A stretch of 64,000 bases of DNA from Hysterangium stoloniferum (taxonomy: Eukaryota > Basidiomycota > Agaricomycetes > Hysterangiales > Hysterangiaceae), in NCBI GenBank assembly GCA_015178975.1, contig WHVD01000097.1, positions 124,001 to 188,000 on the forward strand, in the 5' to 3' direction. The position numbers and the translations under genes are program-made. Under the pieces are notes generated by a model. It worked only from the letters and a program-made list of their open reading frames with translations, was not told where the DNA came from and did not search any database. Below, piece by piece: positions 24,282 to 34,628 of this stretch (position 1 is its first letter; each line of letters begins with the position of its first letter).

Positions 24282-26305
24282 ATGCTCCCTTTCCAACAAA
24301 ACAAGCAAGTCCTCCCTAAGTTCAAAAAGGTCCTGCGAGCCCCGACAGCCAGTACATCCACGACCGGCGGGGGATTCATCACCCGCGTGCCTTGTACAGA
24401 CAATGTCGAGAGCAATTCGGGTACCCAAGAATCAACCCCCCTGTCGACTTTCTCCTTTGGTGATGAGCCGGGGGGAAATACTGGTACGGATTGGAGCAAG
24501 CCATTAGGCCCCTCCGTCAGACCGTCATCTGAGGAAGTCACTGCTATCATGCGGAAGCAGGAAATGTTTATGGAAGAACACAACGCAAGGAGGCTCACCC
24601 GCAAAAGAGAAAGGCATGCTGAGTATAGAAGTCAACAGGAGGTGAGGGGAGCAAGAGAAGGAGTCCCCTCCAAGCGGCAGCGGCGTGAGTACAGAGCGCA
24701 ATTTGGAAACAGAGCTTCCGCGCCGATCCTTCCCCCCATGGGAGAGAAATGGGCCGACTTCGCAGAGACCGATGATAGTGAGGGTGGGACGCCTTGCATT
24801 AGGACGACGGGAACCAAGAGCTGGAAGGAGAAGGAGGGTACCATCTTTTACGACTGGGAGCTACTTCGACGCATTAAGTTGCAATGAATAGTTCTTACCC
24901 GAGGGGACGGTCAAACGTTGCCCCAACGAGAAAAAGAATACCGTAGGGGACCAATTGATTTTTCCTCGGATGAGGATGAGGAGGAAGACGAGAACAGGAA
25001 TGGCGTGTATAGCATCCGATCTCTGGGAGAGGATTGCCATGAAGGGTTCCTTCTCCCATCTAAAGTTCGCTTCATAACCAGTGACCCCAACCAAAGACAA
25101 ACGCGGAGACCGTCATCCAGAGTATGGAGGGGTCACCGCCCTAGTCAACAGTCACTGGAACATGAACCTTCCACAATTCCGGTCCCACATCTTTTGCCAA
25201 CGTCGAGGCCCCTTCCCATCATTCACCCTACACACACTCCCTCAGCCCCGATTCTAACGCCTCATTTACCTCCCTCTTCAAAAGCTGTACCGGTCCCAAC
25301 CTCACTTAGGATGTCGAGGCCCCCTCCCATCCTCCACACACTCCCTCAGCCCAACGTGAACCTTCCCCGATTCTGGCGCCTCGTCTCTCTCCCTCCCCGA
25401 AAGCTATACTGGTACCAACCCAACTTCCGCCGTCACCGGGTATCCCTCCCGACTCTCTGTATTCATATTGTGTGTTCTTGGGTAGCCCTATCCAGGACCT
25501 TCCACCAGAGCGAATGGATGTCGATTTGGACCCCCCTACACCGGACGTCATCGATCCCATGGCAAGCAGAAAGGCGAAGGAGATGCAGAAAGCCACCACT
25601 CCTCTCCGAGAACAATCCCCTATTCCCGTCCTCGACAGCCCGCTTCCCCTCACTGAGCCCGTATCCACAACTCTCTGGATGCGAGTAGCTGTCAACTACC
25701 CTTCCGAACAGTTTCCTGTCAGAAGGGTGCTATCACAGCTCGTGCCAGTACTTCAGCAACCGGTCCTTCAAGGGAGCCTCAAGGGTTGTCGCGGTCTGGC
25801 TCCGTTGTCGGAGATAATGGAGGATTTCTATCTCTCCTTCGAGGATCTCGCAGAGGGGAAGAACTTTGCACGAGCAGCACAGGAGATTAAACTCTCTATG
25901 TTCCGGCACATCATAGTGGAGCTTCACCGTCTGCCCCCAGACTCAGCGAATGTCCTCTCTATTGCTGGCTTAGTAGATTTACTCGAGGCCCTCGTCCTGA
26001 CGCCTCCCACAGAGACCACCATGCAGCCACACGTTCCTGCCCCGCTGCCCGCGTCTTCGTTTCCCCTCCCCAATGCTCCTCTTCTCGTGCGGATTTCCGC
26101 TCCACCGGTTAGTGTCTGCGCAGTCGTTCATTGCAGAGAGAAAGCCTACAGATGATGGGCCGACTCCTTGTACAGGAATTCTAGTGATTTGGCTCGGGCG
26201 AGAATAGCCGAATCCTTCAGAGTAAAAAGGGAACGATGGGGAAACATCATTTTGGACCTTGGGGGATCCTCACAGGAAGCTTGGGGCGGCGTCCCAGATG
26301 CTCTT
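24282..26305 (+). pseudogene. Element A ORF3 (env-position protein), disabled
   Basis: It starts MLPFQQNKQVLPKFKKV. The conserved core EKWADFAETDDSEGGTPCIR (near 24745-24805) is followed by FYDWELLRRIKLQ, an acidic FSSDEDEEEDE run, DCHEGFLLPSKVRF, a Pro/Ser-rich middle, and the C-terminal helical part (INYPS-like VAVNYPSEQF, ELSMFRHIIVEL-like) ending in LGGSSQEAWGGVPDAL. TGA stops at 24885 and 26153 sit where B has CGA, and a frame change lies between 25470 and 25690. The function is unknown; see the intact copy in C. Confidence 0.85.
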
Positions 26306-26332
26306 TGACACCTAGTATAGCACATCCCTTCG

Positions 26333-26345
26333 AACTGGGGGGCAC
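26333..26345 (+). other. Polypurine tract of element A
   Basis: AACTGGGGGGCAC immediately before the 3' LTR. The same G6 tract precedes the 3' LTR in B (45306-45319), C (minus, 47406-47419), E (minus, 31729-31742), F (minus, 62296-62309) and the L2 piece at 60263-60278. Confidence 0.85.
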
Positions 26346-26989
26346 TGTAAAGGGTATGCATATATGCATAATTGGACTAAGGAATAATAGTTGGATTATA
26401 GTACTTTATTATTTATCTTTTATTTTCTTTCTTTATATTCTTTCTATATTTCGAGCACACCTTTATTTTGTAGTTCGAAGCTTTGTGTATACGTATGGGC
26501 GCTGTCAGTGCCAAAAGGATAGACAACTTTTACCCAGCAGACACCACCTCGTAAACGACCCAGACGTCGAATAGCGAAAGGTGTCAAGGGTAACGTCTCA
26601 ACTACCTTTAAAGGTAGTATTCTCTTGCATACTAACGTACTTTGGACTCGAACTGCGAAGGTCGAGTTCCAATCTAAGGTCTTTGCGCTAGTCGACATTA
26701 TAGTCGACTCGCGCTATTATTTCTTTACTCTAGATATTCAGCTTCGCGTTGATTATCTATTTTACATCTAGCTACAAGTTGTACCGTGAAGGTCAAGTCT
26801 TTCATTCTTTCATTCTAGCCGTCAAGAGCAACTGTACAGTTGCTCTTGTGACACGTAGCGTGTCTTCTTACTAGTACAGCTTGTCTAGTAATCTATGGTA
26901 TTGTACTGTACGGTCAATACCTGCTAATAGTAGTTGAATAAACACTATTCTTCATATATCGAACGGTCAGAATCTATCGACTCTTCACA
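26346..26989 (+). repeat. Element A 3' LTR (L1, 644 bp)
   Basis: TGTAAAGGG...CTCTTCACA with a single 19-bp unit at about 26697-26715. It is otherwise close to the 5' LTR. Confidence 0.95.
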
Positions 26990-27320
26990 AATGTAGATGA
27001 AGAATAAAAATAAAACTTGATAATAATTTTGAACATAAAAGTAAAGTGTGAAAAAACATAAGAATAAAAGTCAAAGTCAAAGTCTGCGGAGAGTCCGCTT
27101 AAGGACTTGACAAGACATGTCAGAACCTGTAAAAGCAAAGAGAGACATAGGGCGACAGAGATTAATGAAAATGAGTCCAAACGTGACATGGGGTCCACGG
27201 AGTGCGGTCAGAGAGAAGATAATGGTCCAGGTTTGAGTGGGTAAGCTGTATGAAACTCAGTAATGATTTCCATGGCATTACCGAGTTCCGTGGCCAAAAT
27301 CCATGAGGTTTCTTCATCGG
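26990..27320 (-). pseudogene. Integrase C-terminal/chromodomain relic, distal part
   Basis: Minus-strand DEETSWILATELGNAMEII (near 27315-27255), then FHTAYPLKPGP, completes a chromodomain whose first half lies at 27795-27967 across an L3 LTR. The sequence beyond the stop (26990-27220) is AT-rich and untranslated. It belongs to a gypsy lineage distinct from A, B and C. Confidence 0.75.
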
Positions 27321-27794
27321 TGTGAAGAGTGGTATAAGTTCTGACCGTTCTATATATGAAGAAATGAGTAGAATGGGAGAATATTGACCTATTCGGTGCA
27401 ATATAAGAGAAAGTGAGAGAGAGAGCACGAGATGACACAGTAGTCAAAGAGTGCGATGGTTCGAGTGGAGGCCTCGACTTTTACAGTTTGAGGCCAGAGG
27501 TATTCAATAGTTCAGATAATGCTACCTATGTGGTAGCTGACACGTTACCCTGATCACCGCTCGTAGTAGACCTAGTTTGTGTCTTATGAGTGGTGGTTCT
27601 TGGGTTAAAGTGTGTCTGAGTTCTAATTGGTGCTGAGTGCACCCACAAGTATACACAATGCTTCGAACTAATGAAATATGCAATATTTGAAGAATATGAA
27701 AGATAGAAAAATATGAATAGAATATGTAAAATATAAATAAAATAAAAGGAGTGTTTTACCATAATGAAACTGTGGTAAAAGCATACTCCTCACA
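27321..27794 (-). repeat. Solo L3 LTR inside a chromodomain, TSD ATCGG/ATCAG
   Basis: 474 bp reversed L3. The flanks are ATCGG (27316-27320) and ATCAG (27795-27799), a duplication with one CpG to CpA change. Removing it rejoins KWAGYEGTD to EETSWIL. Confidence 0.88.
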
Positions 27795-27967
27795 ATCAGT
27801 GCCCTCATAACCTGCCCACTTGACCAAGTAAAGCAGTTTACAAGTGCATCGACGCTTGTCAATTTTTGAATCTAAAATCTGTGAGATTTCAAACTTGGGT
27901 TCTCTGTCAATAATGACTGGAGGAGGTGGAGATTGCATGCGATCCCGGATAGTGTTAGCAGTACAAG
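27795..27967 (-). pseudogene. Chromodomain relic, proximal part
   Basis: FEISQILDSKIDKRR then LLYLVKWAGYEGTD on the minus strand is a chromodomain start with its aromatic YLVKW strand. It is cut at 27968 by an L1 LTR, so the rest of that pol is lost. Confidence 0.8.
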
Positions 27968-28593
27968 TGTGAAGGGTATGCATATATGCATGATTTGGAC
28001 CATGGAATAATATACATATTATAGTACTTTATTATCTAGTTTCTATTCCTTTTCCTTAATTCTCTATATCTTTCGAGCATACCCGTATTTCTTAGTTCGA
28101 AGTCTTGTGTATACCTATGGATGCTCTCGGCGCCAAAAGACAGACACCTTTTTACCCAGCAGACACCACCTTGTAACGACCCTGACGTCGAATAGCGAGA
28201 AGTGTCAAGGGTAACGTCTCAGCTACTTATAAAGGTAGTAACTTCTTGCATACTAATAATCCTTGGACTCGAACCGCGAAGGTCGAGTTCCACTCTCAAG
28301 TCTTTGCGCTCATCGACACTCTAGTCGATTCGCGCTGCTACATCTCTACCTCTGAAATTCAGTCTTTCGCTGAATATCTTTCTTACTTCTAGCTATAAGT
28401 TGTACCGTAAAAAGGTCAACTCTCCTTTTCTCCTGTTGTACAGTTGCTCTTGTGACATGTAGTGTGTCTCTTTACTAGTACTATCAGTCTAGTAATCTAC
28501 AGTATTGTACAGGATGGTCAATACTTAATAATAGTAGTTGAATTAATACTATTCTTTGTACATCAAGTGGTCAGAATCTATCGACTCTTCACA
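27968..28593 (+). repeat. L1 LTR without target duplication
   Basis: 626 bp from TGTGAAGGGTATGC to CTCTTCACA. The left flank (ACAAG) is chromodomain relic and the right flank (CGTCT) is a gag fragment. Different neighbours and no TSD suggest a recombination joint at this LTR. Confidence 0.85.
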
Positions 28594-28677
28594 CGTCTTC
28601 ACCCTGTCCCCAAGGTCGACTATCGATACATTTACATTCGGATTTTAGAATGTTCCCTCTACAAAAGATCACCTGAC
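28594..28677 (+). pseudogene. Short gag N-domain fragment
   Basis: VPKVDYRYIYIRILE matches VPKVDYQYMYIRMLEESLNG of the gag N-terminal domain in elements A and B. Only about 28 codons remain between two LTRs. Confidence 0.75.
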
Positions 28678-29032
28678 TGTGAAGAGTGGTGGAAGTTCTA
28701 ACCATTCTATATACGAAAAATATCGACTGTTTAGGTACGACACGTGGATGTATTGACTGTCTAAGTCTAATACAGACTGAACAGGTATTGACTACTGAGT
28801 TCAATATGACTGAGTGAAGTAGCTACATATCTAAAGTAAAGTAGAGAGCTAAAATGAATAAAGGGAATCAACTGTTAAGTGCGATTCCGAACGACTGTTT
28901 GAGTGTAGAAAAGAGTAACGAGAGAGTTGAATAGTGGAGTAGTGCAGATGTAGTCTGCGCGGATGGAGATATAGATGGAGTTTCAACTGGTACAGTTCGA
29001 AACTCTGATTGCATGAATAGTTGAAGCCCATC
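28678..29032 (-). repeat. L2 LTR, left half, split by element B
   Basis: Reversed L2 from TGTGAAGAGTGG up to GAAGCCCATC. It resumes at 45891 (CCATC..), giving about 638 bp in total. CCATC at 29028-29032 is repeated at 45891-45895 as the target duplication of B. Confidence 0.92.
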
Positions 29033-29673
29033 TGTGAAGGGCATGCATATATGCATAATTGGACTAAGGAATAATAGTTGGATTATAGTACTTTATTATT
29101 TACTTTTTATTTTCTTCATTTACATTCTTTCTATATTTTGAGCATACCCTTATTTTGTAGTTCGAAGCTTTGTGTATACGTATGGGCGCTCTCGGCGCTA
29201 AACAATAGACAATTTTTACCCAACAGACACCACCTCGTAAACGACCCAGACGTCAAATAGCGAGAGGTGTCAAGGGTAACATCTCAACTACCTATAAAGG
29301 TAGTGTTCTCTCGCATACTCACAGACTTTGGACTCGAACCGTGAAGGTCGAGTTCCACTCTAAGGTCTTTGCGCTCGTCGACATTATAGTCGACTCGCGC
29401 TATTATCCCTTTACTTTAGATATTCAGCCTCTCGTTGATTATCTATCTTACATCTAGCTATGAGTTGTACCGTGAAGGTCAACTCTTTCATTCTTCATTC
29501 TAGCCGTCAAGAGCAACTGTGCAGTTGCTCTTGTGACGCATTGCGTGGTCCTTACTAGTATGGTCAGTCTAGTAATCTACGGTATTGTACTGAACGGTCG
29601 ATACCTGCTAGTAGTAGTTGAATAAACGCTATACTTCGTATATTGAACGGTCAGAATCTATCGACTCTTCACA
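29033..29673 (+). repeat. Element B 5' LTR (L1, 641 bp)
   Basis: TGTGAAGGGCATGC...CTCTTCACA, one 19-bp unit, close to the B 3' LTR apart from a deletion in the latter. Confidence 0.94.
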
Positions 29674-29750
29674 GTGGTGATCCGGGCCGGACCGTTCTTT
29701 TCCTACGAAGAAAGATCTTATTATTGGACTACTAAAATTCGAACACGTGA

Positions 29751-31254
29751 ATGACTATGGGCAAGAACCAAACACCTAGGTCTTCATCAGGTCCGAGTAG
29801 CTCTTTGCCTCGTCAAAAATCCGCTAATTTGGAACCACCCCGTAATGTCACTTTGAGGAAGTCTTCGTCGACTCTCCAAGGATCAACTCCTCTGGAGGAT
29901 CCTTCCGGAGTAGTAGCGGATTCGTCAACGAACATTCCACCCGACCCACCTGAAAAATGCTCGTCACTCGGGCAGTCGAACGCCCCTGGAGCCAACGTTG
30001 AGGCTGGTCGAGCACCCTCACCTGTTCTCAGGTTCCCTCCGAGACAGGTTATTCTCAAGCAGTTCCTTGGAGGTCATATGATTTATGCTCAGCCCATCGA
30101 CTTACAATGGGATATGTACTACACCGATCGAATCTCTGAGGATCTGGTTACCCCCTTTGTAGAGGAGTACAATACGGATTACCCCATTTTACCAGTGACT
30201 GTAGCAGTGTGGTTAGGTCATTACCAGGTGATCTTCTCGGCGCGAGATTTATTCACACGACCAGGGAACCTTGAGGACTTGACCCGATCGATTCCTGAAT
30301 GGTTGAATGAGGTGACTACCGCTACAGAAGGTGGAAGAAGGATTCTCAAGCAGGAGGTGTTTTCTCTATTCCTTGAAGCACTTCGTACGCATGATGATGC
30401 ATTGCAGATCCTGCACATCCTGCTCGGCGGAGACCATGTCGTGCCTAAGGGTGACTACCAGTACATGTATATCCGCATGTTGGAGGAGTCTCTCAATGGA
30501 GTCACACCAAATCTGCCGTTTGCGTACTTCACTTTAAGGGGTCGGCTGAAATGAAATCAAAGAAGACTTGATAAGATGGTTTTAGAGGTACTCCTCCCCT
30601 ATAATGACTCAATACAGGTCCCCGATTCACCTATCTCCACGACTAATTCGTTCGTTCGCAACCTAAATGGGTCTCCAGATACTCGTTTCCTACGTTCTCT
30701 CAACCGTCCTGTGATAATGGAGGACTTTCCGCTGGACTTGAGGACACAGGTGATAGAACACCTTCAAGAAAAGAGGATTGAGGTCTGTGCTCCCTTTCAT
30801 CAACCTCAGCCGTGTCGACTCCTGAACACAATGGAGATGGAGAGACAAATTGCGATGGAATCTGGTCCCACGCCTATTCAGGGAGATCCCCGCTCTCACG
30901 TCGCATTTGAGGGAGTTTCCAACAGCCCTAACGTCGGGAACGAGGTGACCACTGTCAGAAACCAATCGGTCGCCAGCAAGGGTTGACCGTCCTTCTCTAC
31001 AGCATTCACTGAGGGTATAGCTGGCCCAGTTGCTGGTCGAGGATCGCTGAACCCAGACGGTCCCCGCCATTCTCTGCCGATCACTTCAAATCCTTTCTTG
31101 CCATCAGGAGGACCCCCTAGTGATTCATCTGGGAGTTCGAATACTTCAGACCGAGGAGGGAACTCGGGACGTGGGGAACACCACAATAGAGTGCCTAATA
31201 CCCCTTTTTGAACTCCGATGCGGTCTCAAGCTAGCGCGCTTATTGATGACTTAC
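29751..31254 (+). pseudogene. Element B gag, N-terminal part
   Basis: MTMGKNQTPRSSSGPSSSLP opens the novel gag N-domain. The block VILKQFLGGHMIYAQPIDLQ, TVAVWLGHYQ and DHVVPKGDYQYMYIRMLEES matches A and C. TGA stops at 30552, 30984 and 31209 replace CGA codons kept in A. Here the join to the capsid is in one frame (GGNSGRGEHHNRVPNTP), which shows that the frame break in A is a later mutation. The gene is cut at CTTAC (31250-31254) by element E. Confidence 0.92.
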
Positions 31255-31728
31255 TGTGAAGAGTGGTGGAAGTTCTGACCGTTCTATATACGAAGAAATG
31301 AGTAGAAAGGAAGGATATTGACCTATTCGGTGCAATATAAGAGAAAGTGAGAGAAAGAGCACGAGATGACGAAGGAGTCAACGAGTGCGATGGTTTGAGT
31401 GGAGGCCTCGACTATTACAGTTCAAGGCCAGAAGTGTTTAGCAGTTCAAATATTGCTACTTATGTAGTAGCTGACACGTTACCCTGATCACCGCTCGTAG
31501 TAGACCTAGTTTGTGTCTTACGAGTGGTGGTTCTTGGGTTAAAGTGTGTCTGAGTTCTAATTGGTGCTGAGTGCACCCACAAGTATACACAATGCTTCGA
31601 ACTAATGAAATATGCAATATTCGAAGAATATGAAAGATAGAAAAATATGAATAGAATATGTAAAATATAAATAAAATAAAAGGAGTGTTTTACCACAATG
31701 AAACTGTGGTAAAAGCATACCCTTCACA
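31255..31728 (-). repeat. Element E 3' LTR (L3, 474 bp)
   Basis: Reversed L3. It differs from the 5' LTR of E at only a few positions. The 5' neighbour CTTAC (31250-31254) pairs with GTAAG at 37896-37900, not with the bases after 36490. Confidence 0.94.
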
Positions 31729-31960
31729 GTGCCCCCCAGTTCGAAGGGATGTGCTATACGAAGTTCTGGAAAGCTTTGGGGATGCCCCCCAGGTATTTTG
31801 TGTGGAGCCCCCCAAACTACAAGGTGCCAAGACCCCAGTATTCGAAGAGAGGTTGGTGGGTTTAGGAGCAGTAAGGGAAAATGTCGATGTAGAAAAAGGG
31901 AGGGAAGGGAAGGGGAAAAAAATAGATCCATTCTTTTCCTTCAGTCCCTAGTCGAGCACT
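31729..31960 (-). pseudogene. ORF3 C-terminal remnant in E
   Basis: The minus strand reads LGGSTQNTWGASPKL near 31835-31770, recalling LGGSSQEAWGGVPDAL of intact ORF3, right before the polypurine tract. The rest of ORF3 is absent. Confidence 0.6.
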
Positions 31961-33149
31961 CCTTCAGTCCTCGAACAGCAAATGGACTACTTGATAGCCT
32001 TCTAGACACTGCCACATTGTCTCCTTCCAGGACACGAGGCATTCCTCATAGTAGATGTTCTGTAGGCAGACAGACTGTCATGTAACTCGTTGGGCAGTGC
32101 ATCTTGGGGTTAGGAGGGTAAGCTATCATTAGAGTCCATCGGAATCTCCTCCTCCTTAAATGAGTACCGGAGGAGGTTTATGATGCTTTGCTGTGGCAAG
32201 ATAGTGTAAGACTCGGGATTAGGATCTTTCCATGCTGCTAGTCTATGGGACCTAGCAGCATGCCAGGATGTATACCCTATACCCCCTATACCGCCCCCCA
32301 CTTTGCGATATTGTGATTCCACCACGATCTCGCAAATTACCCATTATCGTGCACAGTTAGGTTGCAGTCTGTGTTCCCAAAAGGTCTAGCCCATGGCAGG
32401 TCTAGAAAGTGTCCAGGAATGCTTCAAGTAGGTAGGCGAGTCCGGAGGAAAAAGAAAAAATCACGAAATTGACTGAGTTCAGTACAATTGTGATGATGGA
32501 CCCAAATACAGCACTGAGGTTGGGTCGCATAGTTCTGTCCAGACGTATCTGACCTAGGTGTTGCCCTGCAAGTTATTGAACCTTTTGTAGCTAGTCGACC
32601 ACTGACAAAGGTAAAGTGGAGGGGTGGAGAGGAAAGGGTCCGTGTGTGTCGATATGTGTGGGAAGGATGCTCGTGGATTCGACTGTGACAAGCAAATTGA
32701 CATGACTCGCAAATTTGACTGTGAGCAACGAGTGCATTTTGTAGGCATCGAAGATGCTAAGAGCACCAGGCAGAGGTAAAATTGAAGATCTGCTGAACCC
32801 ATGGATACCTTGTTAAAAAACATTGCACGCTGAACCCAAGCTGAACTGAACCGTTAGCCACACTTGTTGAAGTGTGCACTAAACCCATAAGTTGCGAAGG
32901 TCAGAAAGGCAAAGCTTCGACTATTTCAGTGCGAAGCTTCAACCATGAGGAAAGGCCTTGTTGAACAGTGAGTGCTGAACCTGTAAGTTGAAAACCTTAG
33001 AAGAACAGGGCTTCGACTATTTCAGTACGAAGCCTTAGCAGAGGGAAAGGCTAAGAGTAGAAGGCGGTATGAAGGCTTCGTTGTGAGGTGATACGGCCTT
33101 GTGTCCACATACGCCCACAAGTTTTGGAAGTCAGTCCCCTAGTCTGTTT
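31961..33149. other. E interior without recognisable coding sequence
   Basis: Unassigned. Two hairpin-forming words are seen: AAGCTTCG..CGAAGCTT (about 32911-32938) and GGCTTCG..CGAAGCC (about 33008-33033), the same architecture as the LTR hairpins. A block at 32262-32336 is repeated imperfectly at 34562-34636. Confidence 0.5.
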
Positions 33150-34540
33150 CGTGTTCCACTGTCGACCTCATATCCTCATTGTTTGAAAGGACTGGGTAAG
33201 GTAAGTCCTAGCACTGACATGTATTGTTCCAGTCGCCTTTTGAACCCTAGCATGCACTATGCACCCGCACAGTGCACTTATGCAGCACAATGTGCTTTTG
33301 CACCCCAGGTGGTGAGTTCTCAACAGCAGTATCCTCATCGTCTGCCCTGCTTTTCCAGCTATCCCCAATACCTCCAAACAATATGTCCGAACTGACCACA
33401 ATGGCATGGTTGTGCGCACTCGTGCAGCGCAGTCGCATACTTGTGTACCCACACGGTGCACTTGCACACCTGCGCAGTCCACTTGCGTGCACTTGTGCAG
33501 TGCTGTTGTGTGTACTCGTGCAGCGCTGTTGCGCACACTTGTGCGTACTCGTGCAGCGTGGTTGCGCGCACTTGTGCAGCGCCATTGTGTGCACTCGTGC
33601 AGTGCGGTTGCGCGCACTTGTGCAGTGCCATTGTGCGCACTTGTAGTGCGGTTGCGCGCTCTCAAACCGCGCCCACGCACCACACCTGCACACCCGCGTC
33701 TTCAAACCACGCCCACGCGCCGCACCTGCGCACCTGCGCATTTGCGCCTTCAAACCACGCCAACGTGCCGCACCTGCGCACCCGCGCATTTGCACCTTCA
33801 AACCACGCCAACGTGCCGCACCTGCACACCCGCGCATTCGCGCCTTCACACGCCGCACGCACGCTCCATGTCCACATGCCTCCACATGCTGCGCGCACGC
33901 TCCACGTCCACGCGCCTCCATGCGCTGCGCGAACGCTCCCTGTCCACATGCCTCCACACGCCGCGCGAACGCTCCTCGTCCACACGCCTCCACGCGCCGC
34001 GCGAACGCTCCCTGTCCACGCGCCATGCGCACTCCCCCCATCCATGCGTCGCGCACACCACATCTACACCCCACACACACGCTTCACATCCACGCACATG
34101 GACCGCACTTGCATAGTCGTGCCGTGGCACACTTGTGTAGTCGCGCCGTCATGCACTCGTGTGGTGTCCTTGTGTGCCCGCGCATCGTACTCACGCACCT
34201 GCACGGTGTGTTCGCGCGCCCGCACAGCGTGCTTGTGCACCGCGCGACTCATTTGCACGCCCACGCAACGTGTTTGTGTGCCCATGCAGTGTGTTTTCAC
34301 ACCTGCGCAGCTATGAGCTCATGCACTGCACCCGGCTCTTGACCGTTTCCTTGGCGAGACTGGTGATACAGTCATTTGCACACTGCCACACCTGCATCCA
34401 TGTGCCGCACTCCACTTCCACATGCCACACCCATACGCTTGCACCTACGCAGCACACCTACGCAGCTACATGCTCACGCACTGCACCCAGCTCTCGACTG
34501 TTCCATCGGCGAGACAGGTGACGAAGTCATTTGCATGCTT
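33150..34540. repeat. Nested GC-rich minisatellites in element E
   Basis: Three adjacent arrays: about 44-bp units around TGCGCGCACTTGTGCAG (33400-33660), four about 48-bp units starting TTCAAACCACGCC (33663-33845), and four 36-bp units starting CTCC.TGTCCAC.CGCCTCC (33865-34010). A looser CGCAC-rich tail runs to 34540. Many frames stay open over hundreds of codons on both strands because stops are rare in this composition. Confidence 0.85.
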
Positions 34541-34628
34541 TTGCTGGCAATAGGTGACGATCCTGTATGTGCCTTCTCCTATACCCTATACTGCCCCCCT
34601 GTTGCGACATTGTTATTCCAGAACAATC

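Larger units (their letters stand above)
15583..26989 (+). mobile_element. Element A: near-complete Ty3/gypsy chromovirus, L1 LTRs
   Basis: 11.4 kb with both LTRs, primer site, gag-pol, ORF3 and polypurine tract in order. The chromodomain and GPF module place it with chromoviruses (Ty3/gypsy, Metaviridae). Coding capacity is broken by nine TGA stops, a +1 insertion near 17983 and small insertions near 22755 and 22907. No 5-bp target duplication is visible (ATAAT left, AATGT right), unlike most insertions in this window, so one flank has probably been exchanged. Confidence 0.95.

Noticed and set aside
16512-26305. TGA as a recoded sense codon in the elements
   Set aside because: Sister copies have CGA at the same positions, and the host gene for the dipeptidyl peptidase ends with TGA. 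CpG decay explains it.
33247-34316. Long frames on both strands (277-291 codons) in the CAC-rich block of element E
   Set aside because: All six frames are open because the minisatellite is GC-rich and poor in stops; the translations are simple repeats.
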